From the NCBI GenBank assembly GCA_016647705.1, contig CM028335.1, positions 4,025,501 to 4,089,500 on the forward strand: a stretch of 64,000 bases of DNA. Reading direction: 5' to 3'. Under the pieces are notes generated by a model that saw only the letters and a program-made list of their open reading frames with translations, was not told the origin of the DNA and made no database searches. Positions 13,186 to 26,995 of this stretch are shown in pieces (position 1 is the first letter of the stretch; each line of letters opens with the position of its first letter). Both the position numbers and the translations under genes were made by a program. Source of the stretch: Eucommia ulmoides. Its lineage: Eukaryota > Streptophyta > Magnoliopsida > Garryales > Eucommiaceae.

Positions 13186-13609
13186 TTTTCCTTATTTAGT
13201 CTATCATTTTGGCTATATAATGGAGAGTCTAGAGCTCTATTTTATAATAACAATAAAATAAACTTATTCTCTTTCTCTCCTATATTTTTTCAGTATCGAG
13301 AGCCTAAAAGAAAAAGGGGGGAAAACTAGTCATCACCCCTGCCCTATCTATACAGCTGGTAGCCCTGCCCCTGCACAGTGCCCTAGACCAGCCATAATCA
13401 TTGGTGACTCCTTGCTCCTGCAATACCGCTGCCAACGCCGATCCACTAGCTACCGCAAAGAAACCCTAGTCGCCGCTAAGATCCACTAGCATCTTAGGGA
13501 CTTGCTCACATCCACTAGTGCCCTAAAACCCTAGCTGCGCACATCCACTAGTGCCACAAAATCCTATTCCTTGCCCCCACACCTATCTACCAGCGTCGTC
13601 CCAAATATA
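13186..13609. other. GST unit spacer
   Basis: This is host spacer shared with 40910-41040 plus 42373-42490 (after GST-C) and with 58685-59030 (after GST-D). It holds C-rich CTAGCCGC/TAGCCCTGCCC-like sequence and an AATAAAATAAA stretch near 13250. No gene is supported. Confidence 0.55.
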
Positions 13610-15209
13610 CTAAACAATGGTATTTTTATGTTGCCTCTTGTCAAAGTAACTGAGTATCTGATTACGTCAATTGTATTTTTTCTAGATTCTCGATAGTTAT
13701 TTTCATTTGTCTCTGTCTAGTTCTTCTGACATATTGTGTTATTGGAACTCATGGCTACTGCAAAGAAATTAAATATTCCATCGGATGCTCGCCCAAATCT
13801 CTAATGTGAACCTAATTACTCAAATCAACTTGCTACCAATGTATTGTTGAATGGGACAAACTTCTATGACCGATTGCGCTCATTTCTTCTCTACCTTAGT
13901 GAGAAATGCAAGACCAGATAAAGCTTGGGAATTGAGTCAAAGCCCAAAATCACTAATCCCAAATTTGTCGGATACGGATAACTGTGTAATCTTGGATTGA
14001 ATGTTCAATTATGTGAAGTATTATATCTACAATATGTTCATGTACTACAAGATAGTTTACGGCCTGTTGACTGATTTGGTTAAGTTGTATGCCCATGTCA
14101 AATCTTCGAGCTTTATCATGAGATCTTACATACCTTTCAGGCATCGTTAGGCAATAAATTGCAGATTACTTGGGTGCCTTAAGACCTCAAGACATGATCT
14201 TCGTCCCACATACCACATTGTGATGGGTTTATATCCAGCACTCAGGATTCTTCCGTGTTTTTTTTTTTTGGCCAAACTAACAAAGGCATTACTTTGTTTA
14301 TTGTATGTGGATGTCATGATCATTATATGGGATGATCTACGCGGTATTGAAAAACTCAAAAATTTTCTCAGTGGCCAATTTGAGATTAAAGATCTTGACT
14401 TGCTCAACTATTTCCTTGGCCTCGGAGATTGATTAGGTTCAAATGACTACTTTGTTTCTTAGGACAAATATGCGTCTGATCTTTTTTCGAAGACTGGGAT
14501 TACAAACTTCACCACTGCCAACACTCTTCTAGAGTCGAATATAAGACTTACTCCACAAGATGGCTCCCTCTCCCAGACATCACTCTTATTGTCAATTAGT
14601 TGGAAGTTTGGTATACCCTCATTGTTACTCGCCTAGGATTGCCTATGTTGTCCATTAAGTCAACTAATTCCTATCCACTCCTTAAACCACTCACTACTCG
14701 ATTATTCTTTGCATTATTCGGTATGTCAAATGTACCTTGTTTCACGAATTTCATTTCTCATCCCACTCTACTCCTACCTTACAAGCTTATTCTGACGTAC
14801 GTTGCCTGGGCCAGCCATCCCATCGACAAACCTTCTACCAGTAGTTACTATTTTTTCTTGGCAATTTCTAATTTCTTTGCACAATAAGAAATATACCATG
14901 ATTGCCTACTCTAGTACTGAAGTTGAGTATCGTGCCACTTATTCCATCACCACACTCTTATAAAACTTCTCGTCTATACTCTATCAGTTTTGTCGATTAG
15001 ATAATAGACATTTTCACCAAGGTACGTCCACCCGGACGCTTTCACACTTCTGTTTTCAAACTCAAGTTCATGTGTGCGTTACCTCCTTAAGTTTGAAGAG
15101 GGATGTTAATGTATGTATGTATGTGGGCCTCAGCCATAGGTCAAACTCTAACCCATCTAGAGTAAACCTTAGTCATGGACCTTATGTCTGTATAATTGTA
15201 CATTTAAAC

Positions 15210-18200
15210 TGTTACAACAATATATACACATATTTATAAGGAAAGTAGGGGTTTCCCTAATGGTCCACGTGGGCCAAGCCCACATAATACATTAACATCC
15301 TCTCTCAAACCAAAGGCGGTAAATGAGAGGTGAACTTGAGTTTGAAAACCAGATGATGAAAGCGACCGGGTGGATAAGCTTGAGTGAAAACGTCTGATGT
15401 CTGATCTGCAGAACTGATGAATTATAGATAAACCGTAATCTAGATAATATGATGACGGATGAAAAGACAATCAATCTCGATGTGTTTTGTACGCTCATAG
15501 AATACATCATTGTGAGCAATCTGAATAGACCTCATGTTTTCACAGTGTAGTGTAATGGCAACATGAGAAGAGATGCATATGTCAACGAGAAGCCATTAAA
15601 GCCAGAGAAGTTCTTAAGTTGGATCAACCATAACACGATATTCGACTTCAGTACTAGAGCGAGCAACCACAGTTTGTTTCTTACTACAACAAGAAATGAG
15701 AGAATTGCCCAAAAAGAAATAGTAACCAATGGTTGAACGTCTGTCGGTGGGGTATCCGGCCCAATCGGCATCAAAATAAGCTTGTAAGACGGGAGCAAAC
15801 TGAGCTGAAAAATGAATCCCATAAAATAAAGTACCCTTGACATACCTAAGAATGCGAATAACAGTTGAGTAATGGGTGGTATAAGGAGCGGACAAAAACT
15901 GGTTGATCTAATGAACGGAATAGGCAATGTCAAGACAAGTGAGAGTGAGGTATATAAGACTTCCAACCAGTTGGCGATATAGAGTCGCATCTTGAAGAGG
16001 TGAACCATCAAGTGGAGTAAGTCTGACGTTTGGCTCGAGAGGAGTAGTGGCAGTGGTTGAGTCAGTGATCCCAACCTTGGAAAGAAGATCTGAGGCATAG
16101 TTCGCCTGAGAGAGAAAATATCCATCAGAAGCCGATGAGACTTGAAGGCCAAGAAAATAGGTGAGCACGCCAAAGTCTTTCATCTTGAATTAGCCACATA
16201 TAAACTTTTTGAGTTCAGAAATGTCACGTAAATCATCTAATGTACTAACCATATCATCCACGTATAGTAAAAGAAGAATAATACCATTGGAAATATGGCG
16301 AATAAATAGATCTGAATCATGAGCACTAGGTATGAACCCAAATTGATGAATAGTAGTGCTGAATTTGGTAAACCAGACACGTGGAGCTTGTTACAAACCA
16401 TATACTGCACGGCAAAGACTACAAACTTTATTTCAAGGGGCATCCAAGCCGGGAAGAGTATGCATATAGACTTCCTCAATAAGATCATCATTGAGAAATG
16501 TATTTTTGACATCCATTTAAAAGAGGGTCCATCCTCGAATGACGGCGATGTTAAGAAGTGTACGGATAGATGTGAGTCTCACCACTGGAACAAATGTCTA
16601 TTCATAGTCAATACCATATTCTTGAGCAAATTCCTTGGCAACAAGACCGTCTTTATATCGCTCAATAGAACCATCAAAAAGTGTCTTAATCTTAAACACC
16701 CATTTGCACCCAATATGAGTTTTTCTAGGGGACAAATCAACAATATCCCAGGTATGAGTTTTGGCTAGAGCCTAAAGTTCTTCATCCATTGTTTTCTGCC
16801 AAAAAGGATTGGTACAAGCCTCCTTATAGGATTGAGACTCATAGTGGAAAAACAATGATAATCAGCAAGATAAGAAGGGCGATGAGTTACCCAAGTAGAT
16901 CTGCGGGAGTTATCTGGAAGATGACTCTCAGAGGGAGTCGGTGCAGACTCATCAGATATAGGAATATCCTCAGGTACAGCCGATTAAGTAGGAGGGGTGT
17001 GGTCAGTCGATGGTTGTGGAGCTGGAGCTGGGTTTGGAGAAATAGGGTTAGTTGGTGGTTCCGGAACAGAAAGGGTGATATCAGGTGGTCATTTTGAGGT
17101 GAACTCAACTGTAACTGAAACTAGATTCTGAGAAAATAACTTAATACATGGATCAGTAAAGAATCTAAAATTAGTGAGGGTTGACATATCAAATGATCGT
17201 AAGGAAGAGAACATTTAGTGTTCGCAAAATATAACATGATTAGAGATACGAAGGGTCTTAGAAATATAACCCTAATACCGATACCCCTTATATTCAATAC
17301 CATATCAAATGAAACAACACAGGTGAGCCCTTGCTTGCAGTTTGTTATGTTTATGTGGTCTGACAAGAATAAAACAAGCACAACGAAAGACTCTGAGTTT
17401 AGAGTAAGCAGGAGATTTACCGAAAAGGTGTTCGAATGAGGATTAATTCTGGATTGTGGTAGAAGGGATACGGTTGATTGTGTATACTGCGGTTAAGGCA
17501 GCATTACCCTAGAAACATTCAGGACATGATGAAAAAATAAGTAGAACACGAATGATATCAAGAATATGTCAATGTTTGCATGCGGCTCGTCCATTTTGTT
17601 GGTAGGTTCCAAGGCATGAACGGTGGGGAAGCGTTATATTTTTTTGAAGTAGGTTTAGAAAGGCACGGTTTTTGTACTCCATTGCGTTATTTAAACGAAA
17701 AACTTTGATATTCCGAGAGAATTGAGTTTGAACCATGTAAGAAAAGTCATAATATATTTGAAAGAGTTCAGATCTACTTTTTACAAAAAACAACCAGGTA
17801 TAACGAGAATAGTCATTCACAAATATAACAAAATAGCGAGCACTACCCATTGACGCATGAGGAGAAGACCCCCAAACATCAGAATGTACTAAATCAAAAG
17901 GTGCAAGAGAAACAGACTAACTTTCTTTAAAATGTCAAACTGATTGTTTTGCAAGTTGACAATGAATACAATAAAAAGATTAATGCTGAAAGAAACTTAA
18001 CTGACTATTAGAAATAAGAAAACGTAGACAGCTGGATAAAGTGTGACCTGGTCGAGAGAGCCACAATTCCATGGGTGAGAGTGCTGGGATGGATGCAGTT
18101 GATTGGTTTGGTAATCGTAAAGATGGAACATGAAGGTGAGTGAGCTCAAAAAGGCGTTCAACTTTACTGTCAGTTCCAAGGAGTTTTTCTGTCTGAGGGT

Positions 18201-20490
18201 CCTACACACGATAATCAGTAGAAGAAAAATGCAAGTCAAGTCCAATATCACATAGTTGTCGAACAGATATAAGATTAAGCGTAAGATTAGGGACCAAATA
18301 TGTGTCAGAGAGAGACAAATGAGAAATGTCAACATGTCCAGTGTGGCTAACCAACATATTTGATCCATTGGTAGTGTGAATAGTAGGTGCATACTCATCA
18401 CGGGTTTTAGAGGAAAAGATAGAGGCATCAGAAGTCATGTGATTGCAACAGGTAGAATCAAAATACCATCGGGATGTACCTGGTGTAGCTGACATGGCTA
18501 TATTGTTACTAATTTTATTTAGAGCCTCAATAAGCGCGGTGCAGATACCACTTCAATCAAGTAGAGAGCTGGATGAAATTGGTGTAGCATCAACGGCTTC
18601 AGCAACAACATTTCTTAGCTTGGAGTAGGCCCTATTGTGAGAGCCTCGAGAACGATATTGGTTCCCATTGGATTGATTTCCAGATAGAAGTTTAGGACAG
18701 TCTCTGAGGTAGTGGCCCAGTTTTCTACAGACTTGACACAGGTGGGAAGGACATTTGAGCAATTCAGACTCTTGTGAATGACAATACCTGCAGTATAAGG
18801 GCTTCTGGGATGGGTTGGCCTTGGCAGCTGGTATGGCAAGATCAATTGGTGGTTCATGAGCAACTAGTGCTGCAAGGGAAACATCTGTATGAGATCCTTA
18901 TAATGTGGCAAGACGAGTTTCCTCACTGAGTAGATTAGAATGGACGTTGTTTAGGAAAGGTATCGCACCCCGATATAGGATTGAAGCTCATACGGGCTCA
19001 AATTCTTGTCTCAAGCCCATCAGGAATTGCATAATGTATGTCTCAGTTCGGTACTTTTCATGAACATCAGTGTCTTTTGTGCATTCCCAGGTTGGCTTAG
19101 TGAGAGCCAACTGATTCCACACAGCAATCATCTGAGATAGGAAACTGTTGATAGATTGCCTAGATTCTTAGAGCATGTTATGAAGAGTGGAAAAAAGACG
19201 ATACCAATTTGAAAGATCTGCCCTGGTGTAGCGCTGGTGGAGAAGGTCCCAAGCTTCTTTAGTTGTATAGAGTATACCAAATTGAAGTTTGATCTCTAGG
19301 ATAATGGTGGCATGAAACCATGTGAGAATCTGGTGATTTTTGCTATCTCAGTCCTCTAGACGGTCAATGTATTTATCAGCATCTTTATCATCCTTCTTCT
19401 TAGGTTCAGTAATATCTCCAGTCACATAACGCCACAATTTTCGTCCACGGAGGAAACCAAACATTTCTTGAGCCCACACAACATAATTAGATTCATCCAG
19501 AATAGTAGTGATAACTCGGGGTAAGTACGATTCAACCATAAGCGCAAAGAGGGAGATGAACCGGTGTAGAAACCAAAAAAATATAAAAGGAAGTATATTC
19601 TGTGAGCCTTAAATCACAAAACGGAGGCCGAAAACATAATCAAAATGTCAAAAAAATCGAAGAACCAATCCAACTTTGGAAACAACCGGTCTAAAAATGC
19701 CTGAACCAGTAAAAAAGAATTACCTTAGCCAAACTGGTGACGTGGCAATTAAAAGGTTGAGTGGCGCTGATGTGGCGGTCAACGGATGGTATGGCAGTCA
19801 ACACGTTGACGTGGTGCTGAAGTGGAGCTGACGTAGCGCTAAAATGGTGATGACTGGATGCTAATTGAATTTAGGGCTGACGTGGCACAACTAGTATGAA
19901 AACAAGGCACGCAGATCTAACGTGAATAAGGAACCGAACCTCTGGACCGTGTGTGAGGGCACGTTCAGTATCAGAATGGAATTATTTTTGTGTTGTTGTA
20001 ATCGTCTCATCGAGACGGTTCCGACGGTATATCGTGAGATGGATTTGGAGTCCTGGTTGAGGCTGTAGATCCCGAAATTCGAGATGGCGAAGAGTGGTGG
20101 TATTGTAGGCTGTTGAAGGCATGTGATCTCTGGTGGCGGTGATTTTGGTGGCATTGTGTTCGTCTCTGCAAGACGAAGATGGTGATGTGGTAGTTGTTGA
20201 TACCGGAGAAGGGATGAAGCTTATAGTAGCGACGAAAGTCTCTGGAGAATAAGGGCGGCAACGGCAGCGGAAGCTTTAGGGTTACGAAAATTTTAGGGAG
20301 AACAAGTCCAAGAAAAACTTACTCTTGATTCCGTGGTAAGGTAATTGAAAAGTGGGAGAATGAATTATGAATTAATATTATGAAAGTGATGCAAGAATAC
20401 AACGATATATACACATATTTATAAGGGAAGTGGGGGTTAGAGTTTTTACCCTAATGGGCCACATAGGTCAAGTCTAATAATACATTAACA
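15210..20490 (-). mobile_element. Ty1/copia retrotransposon nested in the older copia LTR (degraded)
   Basis: On the minus strand the order is gag (about 18850-19540, with a CXXCXXXGHXXXXC knuckle near 18720-18760), protease (WYFDSTCCNHMTSDA, about 18400-18490), pre-integrase and integrase (about 17570-18430), RT (about 15900-17100) and RNase H (FDADWAGYPTDRRSTIGYYF, 15614-15895). The domain order is that of Ty1/copia. The short LTRs are of unequal length (15210-15297 and 20334-20490). The flanks TAAAC and CAAAC form a 5-bp target duplication, and block 2 preserves the empty site (60637-60641). It inserted after the block duplication, is broken in several places, and most parts remain recognisable. 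Confidence 0.9.
20334..20490 (-). repeat. Short LTR of the nested copia element
   Basis: This ~157-bp LTR ends TACATTAACA in + orientation. It shares ATATATACACATATTTATAA with the opposite LTR at 15210-15297 and is related to the LTR at 30944-31093, so the two copia elements belong to one family. Confidence 0.8.
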
Positions 20491-20554
20491 CAAACATATC
20501 AATATAATTGTCTCATATTCTCTCTCGATATTCCACATCTTAATTATTCTAACA

Positions 20555-22037
<1,483 letters not shown>

Positions 22038-22640
22038 ATGAAAGATTTATATGGAAGTAGTTTTATGCTTGTTTTTGTGCTGAAATTCTTAGAAAATTGT
22101 GAGACTTTCTGTTCTATGTATTGAAAGGTTTAATAATGTCTTCTTGTGTGACGTAATAATATATAATAGGTTAAATTTTATTTTAGACTCTCTAAATTTT
22201 CACACATTTATATGTGATCTAATGATTTTGTTATATTTTTGTTTAAACCTTTAAGCATGAACGTAATTTCAAAAGGTTATTTTATTAAATTTTTGGTCCA
22301 AATTGGATGGAATTAAGAGCAAAATTGTAATTTTATATTTTCTAAATTTTTTTTCTTTTTTTTTCTTCTCTCTTTGGCCAGATCCAAGCCCATCTCTCTC
22401 ACATCTAAAGGAGGCAAAAATATGAACTAAAACTCTCTTTCTCTCTCTCTCTCTCTCTCTCTAGCTTTGTCACGAGTTTCCCAATGCATTCTGCAAAAAT
22501 CTTGGGGTTTAAATTCTTGAAATGCTAGTAATCGATGTCTAATGTTGCCAAAAAATCTCTAATACGTGTAACAGCTCTGCATGTGCCAGAAATCTCTGCA
22601 CCTTCCAATTGCTACCTGCAAAACCGTGAGTTCTAATGGG
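22038..22640. other. GST-B downstream and unassigned sequence
   Basis: Up to about 22165 this matches the 3' flank of GST-A. It then changes to AT-rich DNA with a (CT)n run at about 22437-22462. No gene or clear terminal repeat was seen. Confidence 0.5.
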
Positions 22641-25600
22641 GGGGACACCGGTGTGGTGTCGGCCAAAGAACCTCCAGCGTGAAAATAAGTTAATCTGGTA
22701 TATGGAGAAAATTGTACATATATTGAATCGTAAGAATTACCAATCCTCTCTACCCTTTTTATAGGTTCGATTATATGCTACCGTTACTTTGGAAGAGTCA
22801 CCAGCTCCCTGATACGCTCCTAACGGCTTAGGAGATCATCAGTATTCCCATGATCTTAGGAGAGATATTTGTAACGGTCCCCATTAATCATGGGCCGTTA
22901 CGGTCAATATGGTTTATCTTTTCAAGTATAGGGGAGTCGTTCAAGTTGGGCTGATTTGTTAGCTCCTAGGCCTTTGACACCGTGGGCTTGAATTTACCCA
23001 AATACAGGCCTCCTTACAGGGCCGTTGATCTTGCTCAGAAGATCACCGAGGTGACCACCCAAATGGGCCTGTTATGCTTTGGTTTAGATAACCCATTGAG
23101 TCTGTCTGCTACGGATCAGAATTCATACCCGATCTGACCCGTTTAAGGCTAAATGCCTATGTTAGTTATGAGCGAGAGTTTTCCCATATCATTTGCCCTC
23201 TTGACTTTTGTGATGATTCAAGAGAAGAGAGGCGAAAGATCACTTTTTACATCTCGTAATTTCATTTCTTCCCTTAATCTTCCGATATCACTTCTTTTCT
23301 TCATATTTCTTTTGCTTTGTGATTTCTCTTGTGTTATCACATAATATCATTGAGTCAATCAAATAGTCCCAGTGAGGCTAGTTCATTGTCAAATCCTGTA
23401 ATGGAACATACGACGATGGCTCATACTACTCAACCCTCTAATCCTATAGAGGATCATGGTGCGAGCAAATTTCCTCAGGAATGGCTTACATTATTTAGGG
23501 AGCAATATAACATTCCTTCGTCGGTGTCAATTAAGGTTCCGTCTGAGAATGAACGTCCTCAAGACGCTAGGGAAAACGAAATATGCTTCTATCTTTGGAT
23601 GTTTGAATATGGACTCACTCTCCCTTTCTCCTTATTACTTTATAATCTATTCCGTCAAATGGAGATTACTTCTGCCCAATTGACTCTGAACAGTTTCCAC
23701 CAAATTATGGGCGCTATAACCCTCGCTAGAATAAATGAAGCACCCCTCACCATTGACACAATTAGGAGTATTGGACGCCTCAAATTTCACAACAGTACCC
23801 AAAGGTACCACCTTTCAATTCCCAAAAGGTTTTCGTTTCACACTGATCTTCCAGCTAAAGTAAGCGACTGGCAACCATGGCATCTTTTCTGCTCTGGTGA
23901 TTCGGAATTCCTTCCTGAAGAGATGGGGTAGCCCTCAATCGTGTCGAGGCGCTTCAGTACCCCAAGTAATTTCACATCATTTCATCTAATAATCCGTTTT
24001 TTGTTTAAAATTCTGTCAAACGATATTAATCTTCTTCCTGGGATTTCAAATGCAGGTGACAACGCTTGTCGAAACCTTGGCCTCACTTCCAGAATTAGAG
24101 AAGAATAGGGAAAATTGTTGGTCCCAGTAGTGCGTTCTTACAGAGAATTATCTTATCATCCATTTGACAAGCCTGAAATGGATCTTTCTTACTTTAATGA
24201 ATTGGCGCAACTTCAAATTGGTTCCAAGAAGAGAAAGAGGCTAGCTAAGAAGCTCGCCCATAAGACTGGCCAGCCATCAACACAGCCTATTGCTGCCAAT
24301 CCGGCAACCTCCCAGCCTTCTGAACCTTCTACCATCCCAGAAGTTCATTATGTTCAACCAGATGCTGAGATGTCAGACGATGATTCTCAACCTCTAAGTG
24401 TTCGTAGGCGGAGATTGATTTCGGTCACAGTCCTATCTTTGGTTACTCCCAGTGAATAAATCCATGAGGAACCAGAATCTGTTTCAAGATCAGCAGACTT
24501 TCCTGTTGTCGATCCTTCCTCCATCTGCCATCAAACCTCTCCAGCTCCTGCTTCTAATCAGAGACCTTCTAGTGAGCGAGGCATGACAAAATAGCAAATG
24601 TTCCAACCCATTGTTGAAGTTTGATCCTCTATCTCTGGTTGCTATGGTATCTTTGATGACGCCATCAAGTTTTTATATGAACAGTCCTGGGACAAATGTA
24701 AGAAGATAACAGAGGGTAAAAATATACCCAAAATATTTCATATGGTGATATGCGCTCTCCTCCAGGTAATTATACAATTCTTATAATTGTTACTACCCTA
24801 TTCATTTTTTTTCAAAACTGCTTGGTTGACCACTCTATTAATTGTTCTACTATTGTAGTGCATGCACATCTCTTCTACCTTGGTCAACTGCGTTGAGGAT
24901 GAGAATGAGATGGACACCCAACTGATACGTCAAATGACTGAATTCAGTAAACTAGAGGCAAAGAACCAAACCCTAGAGAATGAAAGGTTGAGCCTCGCTA
25001 CAGATCTTGCATTGGCTAGATCTTCCCAAGAACAGTATAGAGATGAGCTGCATTATATTAATGAACAAATAGAGACCCTTCAAAAGAGCAATGCGCTCTT
25101 CTGCTCAGAGAATAGCGAGCTCAGGTCAGAGGTTACTGTTGTCAGATGAGAGTGCTCATATTTAAGGAAAGATGCATGCATCTTACATGACGAACTTGTC
25201 TTAGCTAGACTAATAATTGATCAGAAGGATGCTGACCTCAAAGATAAAGTTGCTGCCCTCCAGACCAAGGATGACACACTTCAATAAAAAGATATCGCCC
25301 TCAAGCAACTTCAATCTGAAAATGATTGCCTGATAACCGAGCTATCTGCCACGATCAGTAAATCCCAAAAGGACACTCAAACTCTTTGGAACCACTTCAA
25401 AGGTGAGTTGAAGAATCTTCAGAAGGTTGGCTTCTCCTACTGCCAAAAGAGAGTTGCAGAGGAATTCCCTGATTTGGATATTTCTTTCTTGGCGACAGAG
25501 CTTAAAGATAGTCCGGAGAGAGAAAAAACTGAGGAATGCGAGGATATGAGTGCTAAGAATGAAGAAGAATTACCCATACCGGAAGCTGAGGTGTTAGTGG

Positions 25601-26636
25601 AGAGCTCAACACAAAACCTGAACCAAGCCTCGTCAACTGATGTTGCTGTTGCGCTGCCAAACGTTACCGATTAGAGCTCCATTTTCTTAACCATCCTCCT
25701 GTCTTTTCAACTTTGCTTTTTGCATGTTTGTAATTAATTTTTAGTAATAATCATACTTTATCATCATAACCTATATTTAAACAGTACCCGTCATTTTAAG
25801 TTTCGAGGATTTTGTGATAATTGCAGTACATTTTTATCAGTACACGTCATTTGTAAATTTAATGCGTACTTTTTGACGCTTCATTTTCTTCTCTCTCTCT
25901 CTCTCTCTTCAATTGTGCATCTATTTAAAGCCAAGGCATGAATTCAATTTTTTTTACACAAACTCAATCGCTTTCTTTCAAAGTTTTGAGTTCTTTTATT
26001 TCTTTTTTCCTTGTCTTCTGCAACTATGGCATCCTCTTTGAACGCGCCCCGATTTTCCAGAGAAAATCAAAAAATAATAGATATATGCTTGGCGCTGGTA
26101 AAATGAAAAGGGTAATGTCGTGTCTACACCCTTCATGGACTAAACCTCTTGCTTTTGCGATGATTCAATCCGAGAGAAGTGTCGAGATAGAGCTAGGACA
26201 CCGTTTTCGCACTCTAATGACGATGGCAAAAACAGTTATGAAGGAGCACCCCCATCTGCATGCCCTTGAAGAGGCTTCCGCTATCTTTTCTGCCATGGAA
26301 GCGGCACATTTCCAAGCAACCTCACGTCTTTACGAACTTAGAGAAGAGGTGAAACGAATCGAACGGAGCAAACGAGATCTGACTGTTGACTTTCACCATC
26401 ACAAGCTTTTGACCAATGCCATCAAGGTAAAAAGAGACAATCTCCTGGAGAAAAACAAATTCAAGAAGGCCAAGATCCGTGATTCAATCAACAAACTTAG
26501 CAAATATGAGGAGCACGCCTTTTACTCTTCCAACTCAGATTCAGAGGATCTGGGTTCAATTGTTTCTCCAGAATTAGAGTGAAACTCCTCCTTCAGCCCC
26601 GGTTATGAAAAAGAAAATCTTCCTTTTGCTTTGTCT

Positions 26637-26671
<35 letters not shown>

Positions 26672-26830
26672 TGTGTGTAATTTGTACCCCTTTCTTTAGA
26701 AATAAAAATGGGGTTCTTGATAAATTCTTGATTTTCTATTTTCTTTCTTGTTCTTACATTATTTCTTTGGCATACTTAAGTTCACCCCTGTCTGCTAATA
26801 GGTGTAATTTACCTATCTATTTCTAAACCG
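22640..26830 (+). mobile_element. Large element encoding a 'putative gypsy-type transposon' domain and coiled-coil proteins
   Basis: The first coding part (about 23329-23931) carries ICFYLWMFEYGLTLPFSLL and LTLNSFHQIMGAI. That pattern matches the plant domain usually called Transposase_28 or 'putative gypsy type transposon' (N-terminal, gag-like, of unproven role). It is followed by a low-complexity Pro/Ser region (about 24115-24600) and a long coiled coil (24862-25674) with KLEAKNQTLENERL heptads. Further down is a separate coiled-coil ORF (25938-26582). The region before 23150 (repeated CGTTACGG/CCGTTAC-like words) may be an LTR or leader, but no matching terminal repeat was found. No RT or integrase is present, so the element would be non-autonomous. 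It is treated as LTR kin: degraded, with several breaks. Confidence 0.6.
25938..26582 (+). CDS. Coiled-coil ORF of unknown function downstream of the Transposase_28-like region
   Basis: This open frame of 214 codons has a hydrophobic N-terminal stretch (residues about 10-35, LSSFISFFLVFCNYGILF), then a helical, charged region of likely coiled coil (EEVKRIERSKRDLTVDF, LLEKNKFKKAKIRDSI) and an acidic Ser-rich tail (SSNSDSEDLGSIVSPELE). A later ATG at 26103 (MKRVMSCLHP) may be the real start. It resembles the second ORF often found downstream of Transposase_28 proteins, but no function is known to me. It could be an exon of the upstream coding unit. A CT repeat and a TATTTAAA box (25921-25928) precede it. 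Expression is unknown. Confidence 0.4.
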   Translation: MNSIFFTQTQSLSFKVLSSFISFFLVFCNYGILFERAPIFQRKSKNNRYMLGAGKMKRVMSCLHPSWTKPLAFAMIQSERSVEIELGHRFRTLMTMAKTVMKEHPHLHALEEASAIFSAMEAAHFQATSRLYELREEVKRIERSKRDLTVDFHHHKLLTNAIKVKRDNLLEKNKFKKAKIRDSINKLSKYEEHAFYSSNSDSEDLGSIVSPELE

Positions 26831-26995
26831 AACTTATTAGTTTTCGAGTGTTACTATAGTATTTTAATATATTTTTATTTATTTTTTGTATAAATCAGGT
26901 GTGTGGGGTGAAAAGTCATGAAACTAGATCATAAACGATCAAATTGGATCAAGAATGATGGAAAAACGATGGAAAAATAAGCATAAGAGCAAAAT
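26831..26995. other. Unassigned spacer
   Basis: AT-rich sequence ends in a GC-rich palindromic motif CCACCGCCACGGCGGTC (about 27008-27025) at the edge of the next copia remnant. It may be the end of another LTR, but no partner is in the window. Confidence 0.3.

Larger units (their letters stand above)
13610..20554 (+). mobile_element. Ty1/copia remnant (block 1), interrupted by a second copia element
   Basis: The plus strand carries pieces of a Ty1/copia element. A gag start (ATAKKLNIPSD, then LLNGTNFYDRL) lies near 13750. An RT end ([15 protein letters not shown]) lies near 14380-14430, followed by an RNase H trace (YSSTEVEYRATYS). A purine tract then precedes the 3' LTR, which begins TGTTAATGTATG at 15104 and ends TTCTAACA at 20554. 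Another copia element (15210-20490) is inserted in that LTR. No 5' LTR was found. The whole remnant recurs at 59030-60700 without the inner insertion. It is a fossil with many breaks. Confidence 0.8.

Noticed and set aside
13200-13330. Considered as the 5' LTR of the copia remnant at 13610
   Set aside because: The same sequence follows GST-C, where no copia remnant exists, and it does not match the 3' LTR at 60536-60700.
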